A stretch of DNA of 64,000 nt from positions 1-64,000 of the forward strand of contig NZ_JAMQJY010000006.1 in NCBI RefSeq assembly GCF_023703085.1, written 5' to 3'. Shown here piece by piece: positions 7,801-16,668 of the stretch. A program made the translations under genes and the position numbers. Every line of letters begins with the position of its first letter. Position 1 is the first letter of the stretch. Below the pieces are notes generated by a model. That model was not told the origin of the DNA, did not search any database, and saw nothing but the letters and a program-made list of their open reading frames with translations. The stretch comes from Alkalicoccobacillus plakortidis (GTDB taxonomy: Bacteria > Bacillota > Bacilli > Bacillales > Bacillaceae_D).

Positions 7801-7829
7801 TTGACTTCTTTAAAGCGTCGACTTATACT
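7801..7829 (+). promoter_or_regulatory. Sigma-A promoter of the proBAC operon
   Basis: TTGACT at 7801-7806 and TATACT at 7824-7829 are separated by 17 bases, close to the sigma-A consensus, immediately upstream of the T-box leader. The stretch 7573-7800 between this promoter and the asparagine synthetase start should hold the promoter of the latter, but I see no clear box there. Confidence 0.65.
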
Positions 7830-7839
7830 TGACACATTA

Positions 7840-8075
7840 TATGACAACGCATCGATAAGGATTAGTATTCTGAGAAAATGTGTTCAGAGAGTGGGTTCAC
7901 CGGCTGAAAGACCCATCACCGCTTTAATCAGATGAACCTGCCTTTGAGCTTCCAGTGATTCTGGACGTCCCTTTCACGTTACGAGAGCTAAAGTGGACAT
8001 GATACATGTCAAACAAGGTGGTACCGCGGATAACACTTCCGTCCTTATATAGGACAGAAGTGTTTTTTATTTTTT
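7840..8075 (+). ncRNA. T-box riboswitch leader controlling proBAC
   Basis: The leader carries the T-box core AAGGTGGTACCGCG at 8015-8028 followed by a strong terminator (AACACTTC...GAAGTGTT then a T-run, 8032-8075). The upstream part has Stem I-like features, including an AGTA element near 7864. A CCT triplet at 7937-7939 in a GAACCTG context is a plausible proline specifier, which fits the operon: uncharged tRNA-Pro would stabilise the antiterminator and switch on proline synthesis. The T-box identity is firm; the specifier position is inferred. Confidence 0.9.
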
Positions 8076-8093
8076 ATAGAAAGAGGGAATCGT

Positions 8094-9227
8094 ATGGGTC
8101 GACAACGAATCGTCGTAAAAATAGGTAGTAGTTCATTAACGGAGACAAATGGCTCATTAAGTTTGGAGAAGCTCACTGAACATGTTGGGGCTCTTGCTGA
8201 GCTAAAAAAACAGGGCCATGATGTGATTTTAATTTCTTCAGGTGCTGTTGCAGCAGGTTTTCCATCACTTGGCTACCCTAGTCGACCCGTTACGTTAGCT
8301 GGTAAACAAGCTGCTGCAGCTGTTGGTCAAGGTTTGTTAATGCAAGGGTACACCGAACAATTTGCTCCCTATTCATTAACTCCAGCACAGCTTTTATTAA
8401 CTCGAGATGACTTTTCAGACCATACTCGATTTGGGAATGCTAACCGTGCGATCACAGAATTATTAAAAAGAGGCTGTATCCCGATTATTAATGAAAATGA
8501 TTCAACAAGTGTAGATGAGCTTACGTTCGGCGATAATGATCTGCTTTCAGCTTTAGTCGTTGGATTTGTTCATGCTGATATGTTGATCATTTTAACGGAT
8601 GTCAATGGCATCTATTCAGATAATCCGCTTAAAAACCCTGATGCGATGAAGTACTCACATATACCTGAGATCACGTCGGAGCTCCTTGCGCTTTCCGGGG
8701 AATCTGGAACAACTGTTGGAACAGGTGGAATGAAATCGAAAATTAGTGCCGCACAAACGGCTCTATCCCTTGGAGTGAACTCATTTATCGGAAAAGGAGA
8801 AGGTCACGCTAAACTGGTCTCCATTCTGAGTGGCGAGGGTGATGGAACGTATCTAGGCAGCTTTTCGCATAAACCTGTTATGCCAACTTCCAAACAATGG
8901 ATCTCTCTTCACTCACAAACGGTTGGTTCCATTGTGATTGATGAAGGCGCAGAACATGCCTTACTGCAAAAAGGAAAAAGCTTATTACCTGCAGGTGTTG
9001 TCTCAGTTCGTGGAATCTTCTCTGCTCAAGAGGTAATCCAAGTATGTAATGCCAAAGGTTTTTTACTCGGAAAAGGACGAACAAATTTATCGTCAGAAGA
9101 GATATCACTTGTAAAAGGATTAGATAGCACAAAAGCACGTGAGATCACCAATCATTCTAGAAAAGAAATTATTCATAGAGATCAATGGGTAGCTGCCAAT
9201 CGGAAGGAGCAGACTAATAATGAGTGA
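8094..9227 (+). CDS. proB: Glutamate 5-kinase
   Basis: A 377-residue glutamate 5-kinase, first step of proline synthesis from glutamate. The amino-acid kinase domain begins RIVVKIGSSSLT and includes ISSGAVAAG, the INENDST substrate loop and the GTGGMKSKISAA motif. A C-terminal PUA domain covers about 275-365 (SLHSQTVGSIVIDEGAEHAL). Length matches Bacillus ProB. The start ATG 8094 follows AGAGGG. It is first in proBAC, under the T-box, and its stop overlaps the proA start by 8 bases. Confidence 0.95.
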   Translation: MGRQRIVVKIGSSSLTETNGSLSLEKLTEHVGALAELKKQGHDVILISSGAVAAGFPSLGYPSRPVTLAGKQAAAAVGQGLLMQGYTEQFAPYSLTPAQLLLTRDDFSDHTRFGNANRAITELLKRGCIPIINENDSTSVDELTFGDNDLLSALVVGFVHADMLIILTDVNGIYSDNPLKNPDAMKYSHIPEITSELLALSGESGTTVGTGGMKSKISAAQTALSLGVNSFIGKGEGHAKLVSILSGEGDGTYLGSFSHKPVMPTSKQWISLHSQTVGSIVIDEGAEHALLQKGKSLLPAGVVSVRGIFSAQEVIQVCNAKGFLLGKGRTNLSSEEISLVKGLDSTKAREITNHSRKEIIHRDQWVAANRKEQTNNE

Positions 9228-10468
9228 AATTAGAGACAAGGCAAAGCACGCAAAAGAGATCACCTACCAGTTAGCAGGAGCTTCTACAGAATCAAAAAAT
9301 CAAGCATTACTCGCAATGGCGACACAGCTTGAGCAAGATCAAGATCACATAATATCTGCAAATGCCCTAGATCTTCAAAAAGGACTTGAAGATGGTCAAT
9401 CCTCTACCCTTCTCGACAGACTTACGCTTACAGCTGAACGACTGAAAGATATGGCAGATGGGTTGAGACAAGTAGCCGAACTAAAGGATCCAATTGGAGA
9501 AGTCATTCAGGAAATAAATCGACCAAACGGCTTAAAGATTGAAAAAAAACGTGTACCTCTTGGAGTCATTGGCATCATTTATGAAGCTCGTCCTAATGTA
9601 ACCGTTGATGCAGCTGGACTTTGTTTAAAAACAGGAAATGCTGTGTTGCTTCGAGGCAGTAGTACAGCGATTCATTCAAACCGTTCAATTGTTCAGAGTT
9701 TGCAAACAGCGTTAGAAAGCGTTGGTTTTGTTAAAGAAGCTGTTCAATTAATAGAAGATACAAGTCGCGCAGCAGCCTCCGAGCTTTTTACCTTAAATGA
9801 ATACCTTGATGTGTTAATCCCTAGAGGTGGCGCTTCATTAATTAAAACCGTTGTCGAAAAAGCATCCGTCCCCGTTCTTGAAACGGGTGTTGGAAACTGC
9901 CACATTTTCATTGATGAATCAGCCGATCCAAGCGATGGCAACGGCTATTACACTAAATGCCAAAACACAACGTCCTTCTGTTTGTAACGCAGCAGAAACC
10001 GTTTTGATTCATCGGAAATGGGCAAAAGACCACCTCTCCTCTCTGCTTGAGAGTTTACATTCTCATAAAGTAGAGATCTATGGAGACGAGGAGTTAAAGC
10101 AATGGGACCAAACCATTACAATTGCCGATCATAAAGACTGGGCCGAAGAATATCTTGATTTAAAGCTCGCAGTAAAGCTTGTTGATTCTACTGAAGATGC
10201 TTTGACTCATATAAGAGAATTCGGAACCAATCATTCTGAGGCGATTATTAGTGAAACTAGTGACAATGTCTTAGCTTTCCTAAATGGAGTTGACGCCGCT
10301 GCTGTATACCATAATGCCTCTACACGTTTTACGGACGGCTTTGAATTTGGATTTGGAGCCGAGATTGGCATTAGTACTCAAAAGCTTCATGCACGAGGAC
10401 CAATGGGACTTGAAGCACTCACTTCTACGAAATATATGATCTTTGGTGAAGGTCAAATTAAATCATAA
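9220..10468 (+). CDS. proA: Glutamate-5-semialdehyde dehydrogenase (one-base frameshift in the sequence)
   Basis: Gamma-glutamyl phosphate reductase, second step of proline synthesis. The N-terminal part reads in one frame to [10 protein letters not shown]; the rest continues one base later as [26 protein letters not shown], which contains the active-site cysteine (SVCNA). The break is at CCAAGC, 9928-9933; with CCAGC the protein reads [14 protein letters not shown] and is 415 residues, the family's usual length. Nothing else in the gene is decayed. It overlaps proB and is followed 14 bases later by proC. I regard it as a functional gene with a sequence error, or else as a recent mutation. 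Confidence 0.9.
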
Positions 10469-10482
10469 GGAATGATCCTCTC

Positions 10483-11313
10483 ATGCAAATAAACAAACAA
10501 ATTACCTTTTTAGGCGCCGGCTCAATGGCCGAAGCAATTATTGGAGGATTAATTTCTCAAAACATCGTCTCTTCTCGTTCGATCACAGTAGCAAATCTAC
10601 AGGATCAAGATCGATTAGCTTATATAAATGAAACGTACCAAGTAAATACAGAGTCTAATCGACTTGAAGCTGTGCAATCAGCCGATATTATTATTCTCGC
10701 GATGAAACCAAAAAATCTTCAAGATGCGATTAGTTACATCAAAGAAGATGTGACAGAAAATCAACTGATTGTATCGGTCATTGCAGGTATTCCCACTACT
10801 TTAATTGAGGCTGAACTCATCACTAATAACCCAGTTATTCGCACAATGCCGAATACCTCAGCCAAAGTAGGCGAATCAGCTTCAGCGATTTGTCTTGGCA
10901 AATTTGCAACAGATGCTCACCTTTTAACAGTCGAAACCTTATTTAAGGCTATTGGTTCTGTATCATTAGTGGAGGAAGAACAAATGGATGCTGTTACTGG
11001 CGTTGCCGGTAGTGGTCCTGCTTACTTTTACTATATGGTTGAAGCTATGGAGAAAGCAGCTTGTAATGCTGGACTATCAAAAGAGCAAGCACACGACCTT
11101 GTAACCCAGACAATAGTAGGTGTGGGAAAACGACTTCAGAATACAAATAAAACACCTCGCGCCCTATACCAAGAGGTTATGAGTCCAGGCGGAACAACGG
11201 AGGCTGGGATTCAAAAGCTTGCTGAGCATCACTTTCAAGACGCGATCCAAGACGCTGTAGGCAATGCAGTGAACCGATCCAAAGAGCTTGGGCAGGTTTT
11301 ATCTAAAAACTAA
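10483..11313 (+). CDS. proC: Pyrroline-5-carboxylate reductase
   Basis: A 276-residue P5C reductase, last step of proline synthesis (NADPH-dependent). The N-terminal Rossmann motif is ITFLGAGSMAEAIIGGL; the C-terminal dimerisation domain has the family signature around GSGPAYFYYMVEAM and SPGGTTEAGIQKL. It is third in the T-box-controlled operon; the strong terminator at 11312-11365 ends it. Having all three genes in one T-box operon suits an organism that makes proline on demand, for protein synthesis and possibly as an osmolyte. Confidence 0.95.
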   Translation: MQINKQITFLGAGSMAEAIIGGLISQNIVSSRSITVANLQDQDRLAYINETYQVNTESNRLEAVQSADIIILAMKPKNLQDAISYIKEDVTENQLIVSVIAGIPTTLIEAELITNNPVIRTMPNTSAKVGESASAICLGKFATDAHLLTVETLFKAIGSVSLVEEEQMDAVTGVAGSGPAYFYYMVEAMEKAACNAGLSKEQAHDLVTQTIVGVGKRLQNTNKTPRALYQEVMSPGGTTEAGIQKLAEHHFQDAIQDAVGNAVNRSKELGQVLSKN

Positions 11314-11365
11314 CGTACAAGAAACAACCCTCTTCCTAAAAAGATGGTTGTTTTTTGTACGTTAG
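11312..11365 (+). terminator. Terminator of proBAC
   Basis: A long inverted repeat starts in the stop codon of proC: AACGTACAAGAAACAACC pairs with GGTTGTTTTTTGTACGTT, with an A-rich loop between. The internal T-run in the 3' arm makes it a likely intrinsic terminator. Confidence 0.75.
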
Positions 11366-11444
11366 TTTTGCTTTCTAGGACTAGTCTAGTAAAATAATAA
11401 ACGGTATACAAAGATAAGGATAAACAAAGGAGCTCTAAGTCAGG

Positions 11445-12243
11445 ATGAATATTCAAGGATTAAGAAAACGCTTATACCCACTAGTAGAAGGATCTTGGTT
11501 TACCGGAATCGTTATTACGTTGATATTATTAAATGCTATCATCGTTGGCTTAGAGACTTTTCCAAGCGGTTTACTCAGAATACAAACAAACCTTTTTTAT
11601 TATTGATCGCATTCTTTTATATATTTTCACCATCGAATTAGTATTGCGGTTCCTTGCAGTTAGGCCAAGAGAGTTTTTTACTCGAGGCTGGAATTGGTTT
11701 GACCTGATCATCGTAGGAGCTGGTCATATCTTTGTAGGTGCTCATTTTGTAACCGTATTACGGGTGCTAAGAGTTCTGCGTGTGTTGCGAGCCATCTCTG
11801 TAATACCATCACTAAGACGACTTGTAGATGCGCTCTTACTTACAATCCCCTCTATGGGGAACATTTTTATCCTGATGTCGATTTTCTTTTACATATTTGC
11901 CGTGATTGGCACAATGTTGTTTTCAGGTATCGAGCCTGAGTTTTTTGGAAGTCTTCACCTTTCATTAATGACATTATTTCAAATTGTCACGCTTGATTCA
12001 TGGTCGAGCGGCATCATGCGCCCTATTCTTGAAGAGTTCTGGTGGGCATGGATCTACTTTATCTCGTTTGTCTTGATAGGTACATTTGTTATTTTCAACT
12101 TATTTATTGGTGTAATCGTCAATAACGTCGAAAAGGCAAACGAAGCAGATCAAGAGCAAGATAAAAAAGAGAACGATCAACAAGCGCTAGAAGAAGTGCG
12201 AAAAGAATTGGCCGAGATAAAAGAATTGTTAAAGAATAAGTGA
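11445..12243 (+). CDS. NaChBac-type voltage-gated sodium channel (one-base frameshift in the sequence)
   Basis: A single-domain, six-helix channel forming tetramers. The S4 voltage sensor is VLRVLRVLRVLRAIS, the pore motif is VTLDSWSSGIMRP, and S6 runs LIGTFVIFNLFIGVIVNN, followed by a C-terminal coiled coil (about 30 residues). It aligns closely with NaChBac of B. halodurans, but the filter glutamate (TLESWAS) is aspartate here. The first 43 codons are in another frame; the break is CCAAGC at 11562-11567, and CCAGC gives ETFPAVYSEYKQTFF. Repaired length is 265 residues. In alkaliphiles this channel provides Na+ re-entry for pH homeostasis and chemotaxis. Confidence 0.9.
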
Positions 12244-12546
12244 GTTTGAGATTTTTGCCTAGTGAGGCTCTTGGTTATGTGATGCCCGTCTTGCTTGGGA
12301 GTGGGGCTTTCTTGGTTTCGTGCTCCCTCACTTGATTAGACCTGGGCTTTCTTGCTTTTGTGCTCATCTTCTTATTAAATCTCGGTGCACCTTGGTGTTT
12401 GCATGAAGTCTCCTGGTATAGGGTGCCTGGCCTTGGCAAACACCTCTCCGGCCTTGAAAAGAGTGGTAGCTTCTTAGTAAAAACCCGTTTGCTCTTGCTT
12501 AAATGTCCATTCTTCGTGATGAGATTCTAGTATCTCTTGCTAAGAT
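12244..12546. other. Intergenic stretch without a recognised gene
   Basis: About 300 bases between the channel and fabH with no convincing coding frame. The plus strand is T/G-rich, and a degenerate direct repeat is visible: GGGCTTTCTTGG...GTGCTC near 12304-12326 and again GGGCTTTCTTGC...GTGCTC near 12343-12364. It may be remnant DNA. I see no clear terminator for the channel gene. Confidence 0.5.
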
Positions 12547-13534
12547 CTAATCTAGATTCCAATGAATAAGCAATCCTGCGTAAGACAACCCACCTCCAAA
12601 TCCGTATAGTAACATTTTGTCTCCATTTCTAATGTTCCCTTCAATCAAAGCCTTATCTAGGGACAATGGGATAGTGGCTGAAGATGTATTCCCATAATTA
12701 ACTAAACTATATAGCGTTTTCTCCAATGGAAAATCAATTTTTTCACAAATGGATTCAATCATTCTCAGATTTGCGCTATGTGGCACAAACCAATTCACGT
12801 CACGCAGAGAAATCGATGCTTGATCGAGAACTCGTTGCACTCCTTTTGGAACTGTAGTAACAGCCCATTTGTAAACCTCACGCCCATTTTGAACGATTTT
12901 ACCACTGTTAGTCAATTCTTCTTCAAACATACGTGATGATAAGTTAGAACAGTATAAGCTGCTCCCCTTTTCTCCTTCTGAACCTAAATGAGAAGCCAGA
13001 AAGCTTGGATTATGCTCGTCGTATTCTACTAAAACCGCTCCGCCCCCATCTCCAAATAAAATACAAGTAGAACGATCTTCATAATCTGTGATTTTAGATA
13101 ATGTTTCTGCCCCAATAACTAGAATTTTCCTGTGTAAGCCTGAAGTTATTAAGGCATTGGCTAGATGTAATCCATACGTAAACCCTGCACAAGCAGCGTT
13201 TAAATCAATTGCCCCAAGCATTATGGATGCCTAGCTTTGCTTGGACCAATGATGCGACGCTTGGTGTTTTAAAATCAGGCGTCAGTGTACTAACGATAAT
13301 CATATTTACATCATCAATTGATTTTTTAGATCGTTCCATTAAGTTTCTTACAGCTTTATAACTGATGTCACTTGTGAATTCTTCTTCGTGAGCGATTCTT
13401 CTTTCTTTAATGCCAGTACGTTTTGTTATCCATTCATCATTCGTTTCAACTAACTTTTCCAAATCATTATTTGTTAATCTTCTTTCAGGAACATAAGAAC
13501 CTATTGCCGTGATACGAGCTTTGGAGATATGCAT
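12547..13534 (-). CDS. fabH: Beta-ketoacyl-ACP synthase III (one-base frameshift in the sequence)
   Basis: KAS III condenses an acyl-CoA primer with malonyl-ACP to start fatty-acid synthesis. The catalytic triad is visible: Cys in LNAACAGFTYG, His in WFVPHSANLRM and Asn in LVNYGNTSSATIP. The N-terminal 106 residues and the rest are in different frames, joined at GCTTGG on the coding strand (plus-strand CCAAGC, 13214-13219); GCTGG gives KLGIHNAGAIDLNAACAG and 328 residues. The start ATG 13534 follows AAAGGTGG. A FapR box lies upstream, and no fabF follows, so this may be the second of two KAS III enzymes. The region is convergent-free and monocistronic. Confidence 0.9.
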
Positions 13535-13568
13535 GATATACCACCTTTTAAAATTTATATACCTAGTA

Positions 13569-13585
13569 TTAATACCAGATACTAA
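13569..13585 (-). promoter_or_regulatory. FapR operator of fabH
   Basis: On the minus strand TTAGTATCTGGTATTAA closely matches the B. subtilis FapR box (TTAGTACCTGATACTAA type). A TATAAT-like box lies just upstream on the minus strand (about 13588-13594), so FapR bound here would block transcription. FapR is released by malonyl-CoA, linking this fabH to fatty-acid demand. Confidence 0.75.
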
Positions 13586-13610
13586 TTTTATTATATACTA
13601 ATCTCACTAA

Positions 13611-13649
13611 AAAAGACTTAATTAGCTTTTATCGCTAATTAAGTCTTTC
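13611..13649 (-). terminator. Terminator downstream of the aspartokinase gene
   Basis: AAGACTTAATTAGC pairs with GCTAATTAAGTCTT around a short loop; on the minus strand a T-run follows (GTCTTTTTT). It lies between the aspartokinase stop and the fabH promoter, separating the two. Confidence 0.8.
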
Positions 13650-13653
13650 TTTA

Positions 13654-15024
13654 TTATTGAATCGTCCCATCTGATGCACCAAAGAACTCTTCGTATAATG
13701 CTTGAACAGCCCGGTCAGCATCCTCTTGATGAACACCTAATACAAGACTGACTTCGGAGGATCCTTGGTTGATCATTTCGATGTTAACATGTGCCCGAGC
13801 TAGGGCTTGCGTTGCACGCGCCGATACACCAACTGTATTATGCATGCCTTCTCCAACAATCATCACCATCGAGAAGTCTTTTTCAATATAAACATCATCT
13901 GCATGAAGTTCGTTTTTGATGCGATCAATAATTCGCTCTTGCATGTCATCTGTTAATTGGTGGTCACGTAAAATAACGGACGTATCATCAATTCCAGATG
14001 GAATATGTTCATAGGACAATCCTTCGTCTTCTAAAATTTGAAGCAAACGACGACCAAATCCTACTTCACGGTTCATTAAGTATTTTCGTACATATATTGT
14101 TGAGAATCCATCATCAGCAGCAATACCAATAACTGGATTGAAGAAATATTCACGTTCTGCAATAATCATTGTGCCTGATGATGACGGGTTGTTTGTATTT
14201 TTCACACAGACCGGAATTCCATTACGGAACGCAGGAATTAAGGCTTCGTCGTGAAAAACAGAAAATCCTGCATAGGAAAGCTCTCTCATTTCACGGTAAG
14301 TCATGCGTTTGATCTCAACTGGACTGTCAACCACATTTGGATTTGCAGCGTATACTGAATCCACATCTGTAAAATTCTCATAAAGCTCTGCTTTCGTACC
14401 AGCAGCAAGGATTGCACCTGTGATATCTGAACCACCACGTGGAAATGTCACAAGTGTTCCTTCAGGAGAATAGCCAAAGAATCCTGGGAATACAATGATT
14501 TGGTCGGTATCTCGAAGTTTAATCAAGTTATCATAAGCTTCAGGCAATACCTGTGCATTTCCTGGTTCATCACTAACCAGTAAACCAGCATCCTTAGGAT
14601 TTAAATAGGTCGCATTCATTCCCTCGCTTTTAAGGAATGCTGCGATTAGTTTGGCATTGTTGTCTTCTCCACTTGCTTTAATTGCATCCATAAAAACGCC
14701 TGGTTTATCTCGATTTGTTGCCAACCGCTCGCGTAAGTCTGCTTCAATGACACTAATAATTTCTTGATCAACGGCTAAATCATCTGCTATTAATTTGTAT
14801 CGCTCTATAACAGCTTGTAATTCAGCTTCTGCATCACCCGTTGAAAGGCTTAATTCACCTAATTCAATTAATAAATCAGTAACCTTCGAATCATTCTTAT
14901 CACGTTTTCCTGGAGCTGAAACAACTACAATTTTTCTTTCGCTATCTTCTGCTACGATTGCTGCAACTTTACGGATTTGCTCCGCACTAGCTACAGATGA
15001 TCCCCCAAATTTTGCAACCTTCAT
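13654..15024 (-). CDS. Aspartokinase (monofunctional, YclM/ThrD-like)
   Basis: A 456-residue aspartate kinase: Asp + ATP to aspartyl phosphate, first step to lysine, threonine and methionine. The kinase domain starts MKVAKFGGSSVASAEQ and has the FPRGGSDITGAI motif; two ACT domains follow (about 315-455, with VGEGMHNTVGVSARATQALA). It resembles the YclM isozyme of B. subtilis (about 454 residues, inhibited by Lys plus Thr) rather than the shorter-subunit LysC. It has its own terminator at 13611-13649. The effector specificity cannot be read directly. Confidence 0.88.
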   Translation of the reverse strand: MKVAKFGGSSVASAEQIRKVAAIVAEDSERKIVVVSAPGKRDKNDSKVTDLLIELGELSLSTGDAEAELQAVIERYKLIADDLAVDQEIISVIEADLRERLATNRDKPGVFMDAIKASGEDNNAKLIAAFLKSEGMNATYLNPKDAGLLVSDEPGNAQVLPEAYDNLIKLRDTDQIIVFPGFFGYSPEGTLVTFPRGGSDITGAILAAGTKAELYENFTDVDSVYAANPNVVDSPVEIKRMTYREMRELSYAGFSVFHDEALIPAFRNGIPVCVKNTNNPSSSGTMIIAEREYFFNPVIGIAADDGFSTIYVRKYLMNREVGFGRRLLQILEDEGLSYEHIPSGIDDTSVILRDHQLTDDMQERIIDRIKNELHADDVYIEKDFSMVMIVGEGMHNTVGVSARATQALARAHVNIEMINQGSSEVSLVLGVHQEDADRAVQALYEEFFGASDGTIQ

Positions 15025-15201
15025 CTCTACCTCTCCAAGCTCCTTACTTTTTCTCTCTTATCCGTTTTTTTAACATTCCAAATATAGCATACTTATGCGC
15101 TTTCCGCAAAGATGCTACGAAGGACATGACGCCTTTAAGAGCCTCTTACAAACGGTTAGAGAGCGTTAGCTGATCGAGCTTGTTAATCCCTGCTTTAGCC
15201 A

Positions 15202-15861
15202 CTAGTTCTCTTCATAATCTTGAAGTTGAACATAAAACAAATACATAAATTCATAATCTTGATTTGGCTGTGTGGCATGTTCAAGGTCAAAACCTCTAAA
15301 CGTACCATCCTGACTTATGGTGAAACTAGCTAAATAGTTTTTTTCGTCAATTGTTTCTTCTGATAACTTTATTTCATTGTTCTCATCTTTTAATAAACTT
15401 CCTGAAGAAAACGCTTTACCTTCAACATTTAATTCACCTAACTCAGAATAAGTCGAGTATGATCCATTTTCAGAATGTACGACAATATCTAGAGTCACAA
15501 CAGATGTTGATTCATCTTCGGTCAAGCTGATAAAGAGTTTTTCGTACTCTTCTACAAACTCCTCGTCCTCATCATGACTTCTGCCAACCCCAAATATTGA
15601 TTTCTCTTCTATTAATTCTCCAAACTCATAATAATCAACACCAATATACATTTCTTTTCCTACTGGTAAGGACCCCTCTAGATCAAACAGATACGTTTCC
15701 TTTGCAATCGCATCGAATAAAATTTCTTCATTATTGCTTAAATCCGTATCCGTAATCGTAAGTGTTGAATCCGCTGAACACCCCGTGATCATCATGCTAA
15801 CAAGCGTAAGAAAGATAATCGTTACTAATTTCAATAGACACAGCTCCTTTTTAATCTTCAC
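15202..15861 (-). CDS. Lipoprotein of unknown function (paralogue of next gene)
   Basis: A 219-residue predicted lipoprotein: charged N-terminus, hydrophobic segment and lipobox MITGC, cleaved before the cysteine near residue 28. The mature part is acidic and beta-rich with no recognised domain. It shares the pattern LSNNE..L....F, a PVGKEMYIGVDYYEFGEL-like segment and overall length with the upstream lipoprotein, so the two are tandem duplicates. Its start overlaps the upstream gene's end by 11 bases. Expected to sit on the outer face of the membrane. Confidence 0.7.
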   Translation of the reverse strand: MKIKKELCLLKLVTIIFLTLVSMMITGCSADSTLTITDTDLSNNEEILFDAIAKETYLFDLEGSLPVGKEMYIGVDYYEFGELIEEKSIFGVGRSHDEDEEFVEEYEKLFISLTEDESTSVVTLDIVVHSENGSYSTYSELGELNVEGKAFSSGSLLKDENNEIKLSEETIDEKNYLASFTISQDGTFRGFDLEHATQPNQDYEFMYLFYVQLQDYEEN

Positions 15862-16462
15862 CTAGCAATATATAAAATGCAAATAAATGACCGTTACTGT
15901 TTTTCAAATCGGCATCTTCGCCATCTTCAAGTGATGGTGCAGATACATCTTGATCTCCTATTACATAATAACCAATGTATATTTTTTCATCTATAACTGC
16001 CTGAACGCCTTCTCCCCACAAATACTGACTAAGGTTACCCCCACTCATGAAATCCGGTATGTTTCTAGTGAAGTCGTAACGTGTGTTCCCTTCTTCATTG
16101 TTTACTTGTATAAGTCCACTTATTGTTTTTTGCTCGTCTCCATTCACATTTAAAGCAATGAGGATATCTTCAATCTTCTCTGACTTCTCTCCAACATATG
16201 AAGTCATTTCTGTATCACCGTCAACCAATGCTCCATCGATATAATAGTCCATACCAACTTTCATTTGGTTTATTTCCGGACTAAATTCTTCAATATCAAC
16301 CCAAGTCGCAAAATCGGTTAATGTGCCTAATAATCTGGATTCATTATTAGATAGCTCTTTTGATTTGATCATCATCTGTTCTTCATTGTTTGCAGTCATT
16401 TCTTGACACCCTGAAAGCATTAGTAAGGCTATGCCTATTCCTATAAAATGTTTAAACTTCAA
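15851..16462 (-). CDS. Lipoprotein of unknown function (first of a tandem pair)
   Basis: A 203-residue predicted lipoprotein with lipobox LMLSGC (Cys near residue 19). The mature protein is acidic; the segment MKVGMDYYIDGALVDGDTE matches MYIGVDYYEFGELIEEKS in the following gene, and both begin their mature part with LSNNES/LSNNEE. The two genes overlap and are surely co-transcribed. No catalytic or binding motif is evident. The 200 bases between this gene and folE2 are divergent promoter space without a box I can name. Confidence 0.7.
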   Translation of the reverse strand: MKFKHFIGIGIALLMLSGCQEMTANNEEQMMIKSKELSNNESRLLGTLTDFATWVDIEEFSPEINQMKVGMDYYIDGALVDGDTEMTSYVGEKSEKIEDILIALNVNGDEQKTISGLIQVNNEEGNTRYDFTRNIPDFMSGGNLSQYLWGEGVQAVIDEKIYIGYYVIGDQDVSAPSLEDGEDADLKNSNGHLFAFYILLGED

Positions 16463-16668
16463 TCAGTCCACTCCTCAATCTATGTATAGATTAATTTTAC
16501 ATGTATAACACGTAAAAGTAAGGATTTCTCGCTTTATTTTAGGAAAAATTTAGAATTTGATCTTTGTTAAACCGATATTGTTGTTTGTACTTCCCTTCCT
16601 GTTGTAAAATACAAGTAAGAAAAGAATGAGACCAAGCACACTTGGAATATTGAGAGACCGGAGTGAAC

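Noticed and set aside
9220..10468. proA as a decayed pseudogene
   Set aside because: Both halves are fully conserved, proB and proC flank it intact, and a single base restores the family's sequence and length.
16463..16668. Zur box upstream of folE2
   Set aside because: No inverted repeat resembling the Bacillus Zur consensus was found, although regulation by zinc is known for the homologue.
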